From positions 3,596,001 to 3,660,000 of the forward strand of contig OY759970.1 in assembly GCA_963662965.1 (NCBI GenBank): a stretch of DNA of 64,000 bases, written 5' to 3'. Positions within the stretch are counted from its first letter, which is position 1, and every line of letters starts with the position of its first letter. Both the position numbers and the translations under genes were made by a program. Below the pieces are notes generated by a model that had not been told where the DNA came from, did no database searches, and saw only the letters and a list, made by a program, of their open reading frames with translations. Below are positions 43,523 through 52,282 of the stretch, piece after piece. The DNA comes from DTWD01 sp963662965. Its GTDB lineage: Bacteria > Acidobacteriota > Vicinamibacteria > Vicinamibacterales > UBA8438.

Positions 43523-44610
43523 TCATTCCAGGAACCGGCGGATCGCGTCGTTCAGAAAGGCGACGTCCTCCGGATTCGCCCCCGTGCCAACGTTGTGACC
43601 CCAAACGGACGGAATCGGGAGGAGCTCGGCGTCGGGGATGAGCCGGCTCTCGGATTCGGCGTCCTCGGGGGGGAAGTAGAGGTCACTGGCGGACGGCATC
43701 ATCAGCACCCGCGCGGTAATGGACCGGAGCGCCGCCTCGAAGTTGCCATCGAACCCCGGCGTGTCACCGACGTCGTGGGTTTGCCACGTGACGGCCTGCG
43801 AGAGGAGGTTGTTCGCATCCCGAGTGAGCCAGCGCCGCTCCGAATTCTGGATATACGCCTCGACGCCATCGGCACCCGATCGGCGGAATAGCTCCCGTCG
43901 CCACCATTCTTGCGACGTGCCCCAGGCCGCCCAGTGGCGGGCGAGCGCCCGGAGTCCGACCTCGGGTGGCGCCGTGTACCGGCCATTGTTCCAGGCGGCG
44001 TCCGCTGTGATCGCCGCCTTGGCTCCTTCGAGGTGGGCGATACCGAACGGGTACTCCTTGGCGTTGCCACAGTACGCGACGACGGCATCCACCACCCCGG
44101 GGTGGCTCACCGCCCACTGCAGCGCCTGCTGCGCTCCCATCGAGAATCCGACAACCGCGGCCAACCGCTCGATCCCGACTCGGTGACCAGCCGGTGCGTA
44201 GCCGCGTCGTTGTCGCGAATCGCAATCTGGGGGAAGTCGGGACCGGCGAACGGCGGCGGCGTGTTGCTCGGAGACGACGACAACCCGTCGGCGAACTGAT
44301 CGGTGGCGATGATGCAGTACGTCGCCGGGTCGAACGCCTGGCCGGGACCGATAAGGAAGTCGTAGCCGTGATGATCGCCCGAATACCACGATGGCAGCAG
44401 CACCGCGTTGGTCTTCTTCGACGCGTTGAGCGTGCCATGCGTCACATACACGAGGCGAGCGTCCGGTAGCGTGACCCCGCTCTTGAGGCGGAAATCGCCA
44501 AGCGGCAACTGCGGCAACTCCTGATGGTCGCCGGCCGACTCGATGGAGACGCCGAGTGAGCCGACGGCAAGCATACCGAGTGCCAACGCCGCTCTTCGCA
44601 GCATGTTCAT
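43523..44610 (-). pseudogene. Exported MetX-like alpha/beta hydrolase with one-base frameshift
   Basis: The N-terminal frame has a leader and FRLKSGVTLPDARLVYVTHG, TNAVLLPSWYSGDHHGYDFL and YCIIATDQFADGLSSSPSNT, as in homoserine-acetyltransferase-type hydrolases. It derails near 44175. The rest follows one frame over: RLAAVVGFSMGAQQALQWAV (nucleophile Ser in GFSMGA), MMPSASDLYFPPEDAESESR (Asp) and IPSVWGHNVGTG (His). Restoring one base in a C/G triplet at 44174-44176 gives THRLVTESGIERLAAVVGFS across the join. The triad is therefore complete but split. The start overlaps the stop of the upstream TPR gene by 4 bases. Confidence 0.82.
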
Positions 44611-46577
44611 CTCTCGCTCTCCATGACAAGGGTCGCCAGCCGTTGCCGGGCCGCGGTGTCCGACGGATCGAGTGCCATCGCCTGCCGGTAGGCGGCGATC
44701 GCACCGTCGCGGTCGCCGAGGGCGCGGAGCGCGTCGCCGAGCAGTCGATGCGTCCCCTCGCCCTCCGGGTCGAGCGCGATGGCGGTTCGATAGGCGTTGA
44801 CCGCCGCGTCGAGCTTCCGCTGCTCGTGGAGCGCGTTCCCCAGGTTGTGATGCGCGGCGGCGTTGGAAGGTTCGATCGTCACCACTTGGAGGAACGCGTC
44901 GATCGCGTCGTCGGTCTTGCCGGCTTCACGCAGCGCTATCCCGAGGCCGTTCCAGTGGGCGATCGTGTCCGGGGCCAGCCGGATTGCCGTCCGGTAGGCG
45001 GTAATCGCCTCCTCGAGTTGGCCGATACGTCGCAGCGCGTTGCCGCGCAGGTAGTAGGCGACCGCACCCTCGAGGTTCTCGAGGACGGTCCTCAGCGCCA
45101 CCCGCTCCTCGACCGTGCGTGCCACGGTGAAACCGTGCTCCGCGGCGTCGCGCGCCTCCGCTGGTCGGTCCGCGGAGAGCAGCGCCACGGCGAGCGTCGC
45201 CCAATGCGTACCATCGGATGGTTCGAGCTCGGTCGCGGTGCGGGCGAGGGCGAGCGCCTCGTCGCCCTGCTCCGGTTGAGTGGCGAGCGTGCGAGCGAGG
45301 GCGGCGTAGGCTGGGGCGAAACGTTCGTTCAGCTCGATCGCGCGTCGCAAGCTGCGCTCACGCTGTCGCGAGGCCTCGGTGGCCGACGCCGGCCGGGGCA
45401 GCAACGCGCCAAGGTAGTGGGAGATGTAGCTCGTCGAGCCGAGGCGGTTGGCTTCGATGAACGCCTGGCCCGCGTCATAGTCGTCGCCGGCATACCACGC
45501 GTCCAAACCGATCGCCTCGAGTACGGCGGGGGAGTCTGGCTTGACGTCGAACGCGACGTCGAGCAGCGGTTTGGCCAGATGCCGATGGCCTCCGTGGCTG
45601 AGGACACGCGCCTGTAGGACGACCGCCTCGGTCGAGGTCAAGAGGCGGACAGGGAAACGCTCGGCTTCGTCTTCGGCTCTCTCAGAGACGTCTGGCGGCG
45701 TGTCGATCCGCATGGCGAAGAAGCCGTCCCGCCGGACATAGCGCGACAGCGCACGCGACACGTCGTCGAGCGGTCCGACGGTCGCCGCGAATGCGGCACG
45801 CACGTCTTCTCCTGCGTGCATACGCTCGATGTACGCGTCGAGCGCGCGTCGACCTTGTCCCGTATCGTCGCCGAGCAGCAGGTAGTGGGTGAGGGCCCAC
45901 GACTGCGCGTAGAAGAGCGCGGTGTCGACGATCGAGCCGCCGTGCGGATTGGTGTCCTCGGCGAGCAGCACGTCGAGCGGGATCAGCCGGTTGCGGGACA
46001 GCAGCGCGAGATGCTCGCGGCGCGCATCGCCGATCTCGGCCGTGGTGCCGCGCACCGTCGTGTTGGCGTAGACCTCCGCGAACCCCTCGGTCAGCCACGG
46101 CGGCAGCCGGCCGGTGTTGACGCTCGTCAGGAGGTGAAAATATTCGTGGTAGACCGGACGAGAGCCTTCGCGTTGACTCGCGTCGACCCGGAGCACGATA
46201 TGGTGCTCGACCGAGCCGCGCAGAAAGGCGCCGACCGGCCGAGCGTCGCCCTGACTCCAGAACTGCGGCATGAGCTTGGCGAGTCCCTCTTCGCCGGCCG
46301 CCGCGATGATGGTGAGCCGCCGGCGTGGGTCCGAGGACTCGGGAAGCGCGGCTTGAAACACCGACCGGATGACCTCGAATTCGCGAGCCACCTGACGCGC
46401 GTCGTCCTCATCGGCGTTGCTCACCACGATGAAGTGCGGGCTCCGCACCTCGATCCAGCGGCCGTCGATCCCCTGGGCCCGGACGTCTGGCGCACCGACG
46501 CCCCCGCTGACACCGACGACGACGAGGCCGAACAGGACACGGAGCGCGGCGGTCCCAACCCCACTCGTGATGGTCAT
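44607..46577 (-). CDS. Exported DUF1570-like metallopeptidase with TPR repeats
   Basis: The 656-residue protein has a signal peptide and an N-terminal peptidase-like domain: WIEVRSPHFIVVSNADEDDA, then VYHEYFHLLTS (HExxH zinc motif), LPPWLTEGFAEVYANT (third-ligand Glu) and FYAQSWALTHYLLLG. From about residue 330 it is a superhelix of TPRs, clear in AVAYYLRGNALRRIGQLEEA, IAHWNGLGIALREAGKTDDA, AAHHNLGNALHEQRKLDAAV and GTHRLLGDALRALGDRDGAI. It may be a periplasmic scaffold that cleaves or holds proteins. It is translationally coupled (ATGA) to the MetX-like hydrolase, so the two probably act together. Confidence 0.83.
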   Translation of the reverse strand: MTITSGVGTAALRVLFGLVVVGVSGGVGAPDVRAQGIDGRWIEVRSPHFIVVSNADEDDARQVAREFEVIRSVFQAALPESSDPRRRLTIIAAAGEEGLAKLMPQFWSQGDARPVGAFLRGSVEHHIVLRVDASQREGSRPVYHEYFHLLTSVNTGRLPPWLTEGFAEVYANTTVRGTTAEIGDARREHLALLSRNRLIPLDVLLAEDTNPHGGSIVDTALFYAQSWALTHYLLLGDDTGQGRRALDAYIERMHAGEDVRAAFAATVGPLDDVSRALSRYVRRDGFFAMRIDTPPDVSERAEDEAERFPVRLLTSTEAVVLQARVLSHGGHRHLAKPLLDVAFDVKPDSPAVLEAIGLDAWYAGDDYDAGQAFIEANRLGSTSYISHYLGALLPRPASATEASRQRERSLRRAIELNERFAPAYAALARTLATQPEQGDEALALARTATELEPSDGTHWATLAVALLSADRPAEARDAAEHGFTVARTVEERVALRTVLENLEGAVAYYLRGNALRRIGQLEEAITAYRTAIRLAPDTIAHWNGLGIALREAGKTDDAIDAFLQVVTIEPSNAAAHHNLGNALHEQRKLDAAVNAYRTAIALDPEGEGTHRLLGDALRALGDRDGAIAAYRQAMALDPSDTAARQRLATLVMESER

Positions 46578-46600
46578 CGGTGTCGGCTCGCGGACCCTGG

Positions 46601-47902
46601 CTAATCGATGATCGATTGATACACGAGGGCGCGGACGACGTTCTGGTCGTTGAGGGCGGCCGGAATCAGCTGCGTCAGGTAGACCACGATGAGGTCCTCG
46701 GTCGGATCGACCCAGTACGCTGAATGATAGGCGCCATACTAGCCGTACTCGCCGATCGATCCCAGCTCGCCGCGGAGGCCCAGCTCCTTCACTACGAAGA
46801 ACCCGAGGCCGAAGCCCTGGCCGGCGCCGAACGCGAACGCGATGTCGCCGAGATGGTCGGTCGTCATCAGCTCGACCGTCTTGCGCGAGATGAGACGCAC
46901 CCCGTCGAGCTCGCCGCCGTTGAGCATCATCTGCAGAAAGCGTGCGTAGTCGCCGGCGGTCGAGAGGAAGCCGGCGCCGCCGGAAAAGCTCTGGCGCGGA
47001 CCGTCGAGATAGTGACCCTGGCCGATCGGGGCGAGGAGCGCATCGGTGGCCGTTTCGTCGCCGGCATCGGGCGCGCGCGCGATCCCGTCACCGGTCGCTG
47101 AGTAGACCACCGTGAGTCGGTTGGCCTTGTCGCGCGGGAGGTAAAAGCCGGTGTCGTGCATCTGGAGCGGGTTGAGGATGCGCTCCCGCATGAAGACATC
47201 GAGTGGTTGGCCGCTCACCAGTTCCACGAGCGCCCCGAGGATATCGGTGTTGTAGCCGTAGACGAATGCCGTGCCGGGCTGCGCGTCGAACGGCAGCGCC
47301 GCCATGCGGGAGACGGTCTCGGAGATCGGCTCGTTCCGGTGTGCGAAGTACCAGCCGGTGATATCCGCGTCGTCCCATTCGTCATGGCCTGGGCCGCCGC
47401 CGTAGCCGATGCCGGCGGTGTGGGTCAGCAGGTCCCGAATCGTGATCGGGCGCGTCGCGTCAACCACGCGGTAGCCGCCGCTCCCGTCCGGCTCAGCCAC
47501 CGTGGTGGCCGTGAATTCAGGCAGAAAACGGCCCACCGGGTCGGCGATCGTCAGCGTGCCCTCCTCCTGGAGCATCATCACGCCGACGGTGATCAGCGCC
47601 TTCGTCTGCGAGGCGATGCGGAAGATGGAATCCGTGCGCATCGGCGCACCCGCCTCCCGGTCGCGATGTCCGACCGCCTCGAGGTAGGCCACCTTGCCGT
47701 GACGTACCACAAGGGCAACCGCACCGGCCAGCTGGCCATCATCGACGAAGCCCTCGAGCGCTTCGGTCAAGCGCTCGAGTCGTGACGCCGAGAGGCCGAC
47801 CTCCTCGGGCGCGGTTCGCGGAAGGCCTTGGGCCAGGGCGCCCTGAACGGCAAGCGACAGCGCGACGCCGGCGAGGAGGAGACGGATCAGGAGTGCGTAC
47901 AT
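46601..47902 (-). pseudogene. Exported class C beta-lactamase-type serine hydrolase with in-frame TAG
   Basis: After signal peptide YALLIRLLLAGVALSLAVQG the protein carries the serine beta-lactamase/PBP fold: IASQTKALITVGV (Ser-X-X-Lys), FVYGYNTDILGALVE (Tyr-X-Asn) and FSGGAGFLSTAGDYARFLQM. At 46739-46741 a TAG interrupts GELGSIGEYG. The same frame continues with YGAYHSAYWVDPTEDLIVVY and LTQLIPAALNDQNVVRALVY to a normal stop. Relatives have Trp at this position, so a single TGG-to-TAG change explains it. The lost 45 residues include the KTG-like strand (here GAYHS), so a truncated product would be inactive. The ATG at 47902 follows a gggggc stretch. Confidence 0.86.
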
Positions 47903-47929
47903 GCCCCCAAGCGTATACTGAGCGTGCGC

Positions 47930-48328
47930 ATGCTGCCCCGCTGGATCGGGCTTCTCGTCATCCTGCTGCTCGCGACGACGCGACCGACCGACATCGGCCA
48001 CGCCACCCAGGGACGCGTCGGCTCGGGACATGAGATCCAGAGGGACTGCACGCTCTACTTCGAGTTTCTTGGTCGGACCGGCGCCGGTCGCGAGGAGACC
48101 TTCGACGTCGACCCGTTCGGCATGGGCTACTGCGCCGGGCTCGTGCGGGGGGTCGCCAACTCAGCCGGCGGGCTGATGGCGGAGCGCGTCTGTCTTCCCG
48201 ACGACATCACCGCGGCGCAGGCGGTCTGGGTCGTCGTCCAGTATCTTCGCGAGCATCCGGACTCGCTCTACGACTCGGACACCGAGCTGGTCCTGCGCGC
48301 GCTCGAGGCGGCGTTTCCCTGCCGGTAG
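47930..48328 (+). CDS. Exported Rap1a/Tai-like domain protein
   Basis: The 132-residue protein has a leader (IGLLVILLLATTRPTDIGHA) and a single Rap1a/Tai-type domain: GMGYCAGLVRGVANSAGGLM, VCLPDDITAAQAVWVVVQYL and LREHPDSLYDSDTELVLRAL, ending EAAFPCR. The paired Cys positions match that family, whose founding members are periplasmic immunity proteins against type VI amidase effectors. No amidase effector or T6SS gene is nearby, so here it is likelier a general periplasmic domain. Its start is 27 bases from the divergent serine hydrolase, implying overlapping promoters. Confidence 0.75.
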   Translation: MLPRWIGLLVILLLATTRPTDIGHATQGRVGSGHEIQRDCTLYFEFLGRTGAGREETFDVDPFGMGYCAGLVRGVANSAGGLMAERVCLPDDITAAQAVWVVVQYLREHPDSLYDSDTELVLRALEAAFPCR

Positions 48329-48375
48329 GGTCACCGGCCGAAGCAGCACCGACCCGCGGCTCCGCACTTCTCTCT

Positions 48376-49455
48376 CTACGGACGCGCCCGGACGTACTTT
48401 TGCAAATTCCGCGGCGCCGGCTCGCCGCCGTAGATGTTGCCGTCGCTGTCGACCGCGACGAACTCGGCGCCGTTGCCGGCCGTGCTGCGCGGGTCGCCCC
48501 ACGGATAGAGGATGAACTCGTGGATCCAGCCGGTCTTCGCCTCGCCGATCCGGATCCCCATCTCCCATCCGGGGTTTTGGACGTCGTCCGATTCCGAGTC
48601 GGCGACGAAGATGCGCCCGTGGTCGTCGAAGAAGACGCCGCTGGGACGCCCGAACTGCGTCCACTGGCTGATGAATTCACCTTCCTGGTCGAAGATCTGG
48701 ACGCGGTTGTTCGACCGGTCGGCGACGAAGATGCGGCCGTCGTTGTCGATGGCGATGGCGTGTAGCGTGCGGAACTCGCTCGGCCCGTAGCCGGTCTTGC
48801 CCCATTCCGTGACGTAGGTGCCGTCGGCCGAGAATTTGACGACGCGATTGTTGGTGTCGTTGCCGTGGCCGTCGGCGACGAAGATGCTGCCGTCGTCGGC
48901 GACGACCACATCGGCGGGCGCGTTGAAGTGGTCATTGCCCCCGCCGGCCTGGCCCGGCGTGCCCAGCGTCATCAGCTTGTCGCCGGTCGGGCTGAACTTG
49001 ATGACTTGGTGCCCGCGCGTACCCGGCGGGGTCCGCTGCTCACTCACGCCGTCGGTCACCCAGATGTTGCCATCCGGGTCGACGGCGATGCCGTGCGGCC
49101 AGATGAACATCCCTCCGCCGAAGCTTTCGACCACGCTCCCGTCGGGCGCGAACTTGATGACCGGATCGAGATCGGAATCGAGGCACTCGTTACCGAATCG
49201 CTCCGGGGCGGTGGCATCGCATCGAATGACGGCCCAAACGTGGCGGCCGTCGTTGTCGATGGTGACGCCACCGACCGCGCCCATCGTGCGGCCACCCGGC
49301 AGCTTGGCCCACCCTTCAACCTGACGGTACGGATTGGGGTAGGCCTGGGCGAACGTCTCGGCGGCCAGGCCGGCCATGGCGACGACGGCGATAGCCAGTA
49401 CGAGGCCTTGGTAACTCGGGTAACTCCGGCAGTTCGACTTCCAGATCATGATCAC
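48376..49455 (-). CDS. Exported NHL-repeat beta-propeller (PAL-like)
   Basis: The 359-residue protein has a leader (GLVLAIAVVAMAGLAAETFA) and NHL blades: HVWAVIRCDATAPERFGNEC, WPHGIAVDPDGNIWVTDGVS, GHQVIKFSPTGDKLMTLGTP, GSIFVADGHGNDTNNRVVKF and GRIFVADRSNNRVQIFDQEG. It is a paralogue of the propeller at 14887 (same Cys pair in the first blade, same GIRIGEAKTG / GIRIGDLKTE close). Both neighbour CHEGN genes. It may be a hydroxyglycine-lyase-type enzyme or a substrate-binding propeller. Confidence 0.82.
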   Translation of the reverse strand: MIMIWKSNCRSYPSYQGLVLAIAVVAMAGLAAETFAQAYPNPYRQVEGWAKLPGGRTMGAVGGVTIDNDGRHVWAVIRCDATAPERFGNECLDSDLDPVIKFAPDGSVVESFGGGMFIWPHGIAVDPDGNIWVTDGVSEQRTPPGTRGHQVIKFSPTGDKLMTLGTPGQAGGGNDHFNAPADVVVADDGSIFVADGHGNDTNNRVVKFSADGTYVTEWGKTGYGPSEFRTLHAIAIDNDGRIFVADRSNNRVQIFDQEGEFISQWTQFGRPSGVFFDDHGRIFVADSESDDVQNPGWEMGIRIGEAKTGWIHEFILYPWGDPRSTAGNGAEFVAVDSDGNIYGGEPAPRNLQKYVRARP

Positions 49456-49462
49456 ACCCCGT

Positions 49463-50458
49463 CTACTTCGTGTCTGTTTCCTGCGCCCGTTCGCCGCTCA
49501 GCGAGTTCGGGACGGCGTAGTTCCCCTCGTGGCAGGCGTACTCGAATTGAAGATAGTCGTTGTCGCGTTTGTAGTTGAATGCGACGGTCCACGGCGCCGC
49601 GTAGGTCTCCGGGTCGTTGACCCGCAGCTCGTAGTGCAGCGTATCGGCATCGAGCAGGGAGAACCGCTCGACGACGTGCCGCGCCTCGGTCTGCGGCGCG
49701 CGCGACGCGGGGCCACGCTGGTTCTCGACCGCTTTGAAGTTGCGCGACTCGACCACCAGCGTGTTGCCGTCCCAGTGGGCGCGTGGGTCGCCGTTCCATT
49801 GGGTGATGGTGTCCTCGACGTGTGGGACATCTCCGAGCGGACTGATCGGAATGACCCGCGCGTTGTGGATCATCTCGCTCAAGATGACGACGTGATTCGG
49901 CGTGTGAAAGAACATCTTGCCGTTGTTGTACGCCGTCGGCATCATGATGCCGTAGGTGCCGCGCGACAAACAGCGGTCGCCGGTCTCCATCGTTGAATAC
50001 GAGTCGTGCAGATGCTCGCGATAGTAGGACACGCTGGCGCGGGCCCGGTCTGTCATCGCCGGCATCTTGCCGTTGGCCGGCTCAATGAGCAGCGCGGGAG
50101 CGTTGATCGCCGCCGGCTCCTTCCAGTACCAGTCGAACCAATAGTTCGCATAGGCCCCGACCCCGCGGCTGTTCTCGTGTCCCTCCCATCGTGCCGCCTT
50201 GCCGCGGTCCGACCGCGCCTGGACGAGCTCGTCAATCTCCGTCTGCGTCAGCTCTCGGTCGGCGAACTCGTCGGGAAGCTGGAGCGGGATGTGCGACGAG
50301 CCGACGTTGTTCCAGGTCCCGTTGAGATCCGGCTGGCCATCCGCAAGCCGGGGCGGATTGAAGTTGCCGTCGCCGTTTTGTGCGAGCGCGGGGACCGCGA
50401 CGGCCAGAACGACGGCGGCGGCCGCGGTCACGAGCGAGCGGGCAGGTCGGTTGGCCAT
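49463..50458 (-). CDS. CHEGN-family secreted protein, 'MWNN' subgroup
   Basis: The 331-residue protein has signal peptide LVTAAAAVVLAVAVPALAQ and the subgroup motifs LADGQPDLNGTWNNVGSSHI, WFDWYWKEPAAINAP, TGDRCLSRGTYGIMMPTAYN, HVVILSEMIHNARVIPISPL, DGNTLVVESRNFKAVENQRG and FEYACHEGNYAVPNSLSGER. It is the sister of the copy at 40651. It lies 8 bases upstream of the NHL propeller gene, so the two form an operon, and it is divergent from a classical CHEGN gene with 97 bases between them that must hold both promoters. Confidence 0.85.
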   Translation of the reverse strand: MANRPARSLVTAAAAVVLAVAVPALAQNGDGNFNPPRLADGQPDLNGTWNNVGSSHIPLQLPDEFADRELTQTEIDELVQARSDRGKAARWEGHENSRGVGAYANYWFDWYWKEPAAINAPALLIEPANGKMPAMTDRARASVSYYREHLHDSYSTMETGDRCLSRGTYGIMMPTAYNNGKMFFHTPNHVVILSEMIHNARVIPISPLGDVPHVEDTITQWNGDPRAHWDGNTLVVESRNFKAVENQRGPASRAPQTEARHVVERFSLLDADTLHYELRVNDPETYAAPWTVAFNYKRDNDYLQFEYACHEGNYAVPNSLSGERAQETDTK

Positions 50459-50555
50459 GATGAACCTCGCTTTCGAACGAATGATACCGCGTTTGCCTTG
50501 CGTGGCGGGCAACGGAGGGCTATCGTAGCGGCAAGCAAGAAAAACGAGGTACTAC

Positions 50556-51503
50556 ATGCGGAATCGATGTTTTCTGGCGCTCCTCGTCGTGGCCACCGTG
50601 GCGTCTCTCATGTCCGCGCCGGCCACGGCGCAGACTCGATCCGACGCCAACCCCCAGACGCCGTGGGGCGACCCGAATCTGCAGGGGACCTGGTCCTATG
50701 CGTCGCTCACGCCGCTCCAGCGGCCGACGAGTCTCGGGGAGCGCGAATTCTACACGGAGGAGGAAGCGGCCGAGCGGAACATCGCCGTCACGCGCGACGT
50801 CGCGCCGCCGCCGGGGAGCGTCGGCTCGTATAACGCGCTCTGGTTCGACCGCGGTCGGGTGAGTCCCGATCTCCGGACGTCACTCATTACCGAGCCATCC
50901 GACGGGCGCTTACCGGTGCGGCCTGAGACGGCGGCGAAGACCGACGCGGCGCGGGCCTACACTCGTGAGCATCCGGCCGACTCGTGGCTCGACCGGAGCA
51001 ATTGGGACCGCTGCATCACATACCACGGTGTGCCGCCCATATCGACTGGCTACAACAACACGTATCAGATCTTTCAGACCCCCGACCACGTCGCAATCCG
51101 CGTCGAGAACATCCACGACGTCCGGATCATTCCGCTCGACGGACGCGCCCAGCTGAGGGAGGACATCCGGCAGTGGAACGGCGACTCGCGCGGGCACTGG
51201 GAAGGGGACACGCTGGTGGTCGAGACGCGGAACTTCAGCGAGCAGACGCAGCATCGCTACCCATCGTCACCAAACACGGTCGCGGTGGAGCGGTTCCGGC
51301 GGCTCGACGACAACACCATCGAGCACACCTTCACGCTTGAGGACAACGGCGTCTACACGCAGCCGTGGATCGCCATGCGGCACATGCCGCGCCTGCCCGA
51401 CTACATCATTTATGAGTACGCCTGCCACGAGGGGAACTACGCGATGACCAACATCCTCACGGCGGAGCGCACGGCCGAGGCGAAGGAAGCAACCCAGCCG
51501 TAG
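50556..51503 (+). CDS. CHEGN-family secreted protein
   Basis: The 315-residue member has signal peptide FLALLVVATVASLMSAPATA and the motifs WGDPNLQGTWSYASLTPLQR, RTSLITEPSDGR, DRCITYHGVPPISTGY, YQIFQTPDHVAIRVENIHDV, EGDTLVVETRNFSEQT and YEYACHEGNYAMTNILTAER. The ERC block is shortened (no GFNSGPP). A dispersed repeat follows directly after its stop. It is the only gene on its strand in this region and is probably monocistronic. Confidence 0.85.
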   Translation: MRNRCFLALLVVATVASLMSAPATAQTRSDANPQTPWGDPNLQGTWSYASLTPLQRPTSLGEREFYTEEEAAERNIAVTRDVAPPPGSVGSYNALWFDRGRVSPDLRTSLITEPSDGRLPVRPETAAKTDAARAYTREHPADSWLDRSNWDRCITYHGVPPISTGYNNTYQIFQTPDHVAIRVENIHDVRIIPLDGRAQLREDIRQWNGDSRGHWEGDTLVVETRNFSEQTQHRYPSSPNTVAVERFRRLDDNTIEHTFTLEDNGVYTQPWIAMRHMPRLPDYIIYEYACHEGNYAMTNILTAERTAEAKEATQP

Positions 51504-51599
51504 CAGGGGCGCGCACGGCGCGCCCCTGCCGGAGCGGCGCCGGGCGATGGGCCCCGGCTAGCGATGGCGGCGGGGTGCGGGGCCGCAGGCCCCGTCTGA
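51504..51599 (-). repeat. GC-rich dispersed repeat, copy F, overlapping a gene's 3' end
   Basis: On the minus strand it begins AGACGGGGCCtgcGGCCCCGc and accccgccgcc, is divergent in the middle, and ends ggggcgcgccgtgcgcgcccc. The leading hairpin is inside the coding frame of the small gene at 51558 and encodes its last 14 residues and stop. The other end abuts the stop codon of the plus-strand CHEGN gene. Confidence 0.82.
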
Positions 51600-51779
51600 T
51601 GAAGACGGCGTCGTCACGCGCCCGCGCTGACGGTCCAGGTGACGGACCAGGGCGTGCGCTTGCTCAAGCCAATCCAGCTTGTCGGGCAACGGTAACTCGG
51701 CGAGTCGCTCGCGCTGTGCGCGTTCGTGGCCGTCCCAGCCGTCCTCCCAGCTTCGTTCGTCCCGCTCCGTCGTCGTCAC
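51558..51779 (-). CDS. Small partner of an AbiEii-like nucleotidyltransferase
   Basis: The 73-residue protein reads ERSWEDGWDGHERAQRERLA and LPLPDKLDWLEQAHALVRHL, a helical charged protein of the kind often encoded beside AbiEii/MNT-type nucleotidyltransferases. It overlaps that gene by 4 bases (ATGA) and is downstream of it. The last 14 residues (SSSDGACGPAPRRHR region) are translated from a dispersed repeat, so the natural C-terminus has been replaced. A toxin-antitoxin-like role is inferred from position only. Confidence 0.65.
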   Translation of the reverse strand: MTTTERDERSWEDGWDGHERAQRERLAELPLPDKLDWLEQAHALVRHLDRQRGRVTTPSSSDGACGPAPRRHR

Positions 51780-52270
51780 TGCGTGGGTGTCTCCAGCTGC
51801 CGGATGTCGTCGACGTCCTGCGGGCGTCCCGCCCGCTTCTTGAGGTTGATCAAGTCCGCCAGGCCGACGAAGCTGGCGCGCACGCCGTCGGCCACCTCCA
51901 TCCAGCTCGCGGCGGCGTAGGCCCGGGCGAACTCGAACGGCAGCTCGACGAACACGTCGATCTCGGTCGCCCGGTGGTCGTCACTGTACAAGGAGAACAC
52001 GGTGAGCCCCTTGTCACGAACCCACTCAGCCCGCGCTTCCGGATCAGCGAACGACTCGAGTGGTACCGGCGCGCGGGGCTGGTAGTCGAGCTCGGCAAAC
52101 GCCGCAAGCGCGCGGCGAAGATTGGCGTCGTCGAGGTCGATCACGAGATCAATATCTGCGGTGAACCGGACATATCCATGAGCGACTACGGCGAGCCCGC
52201 CGACGATCAGGTATCGCACCTGGCGCTCGTTGAGCGCCGTGACGATCATCTCAACGCTACGCCGCTCCAC
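51776..52270 (-). CDS. AbiEii/MNT-like nucleotidyltransferase
   Basis: The 164-residue protein has the minimal nucleotidyltransferase core: LIVGGLAVVAHGYVRFTADI at 21-40 (Gly-Gly and Asp-X-Asp in ADID at 38-41) and a third carboxylate in ATEIDVFVELPF near 105. Proteins of this group include type IV toxin-like AbiEii and related tRNA-modifying toxins. Its small partner overlaps the 3' end. It is 12 bases downstream of an unrelated exported protein gene and has no leader. Whether the pair is an active toxin-antitoxin system is unproven. Confidence 0.75.
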   Translation of the reverse strand: MERRSVEMIVTALNERQVRYLIVGGLAVVAHGYVRFTADIDLVIDLDDANLRRALAAFAELDYQPRAPVPLESFADPEARAEWVRDKGLTVFSLYSDDHRATEIDVFVELPFEFARAYAAASWMEVADGVRASFVGLADLINLKKRAGRPQDVDDIRQLETPTQ

Positions 52271-52282
52271 GCCGCCTCATTC

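Noticed and set aside
51776..52270. Assigning the nucleotidyltransferase pair as a confirmed abortive-infection system
   Set aside because: Only the core motif and gene overlap support it; no phage-defence neighbours are present and the partner's end has been altered by a repeat.
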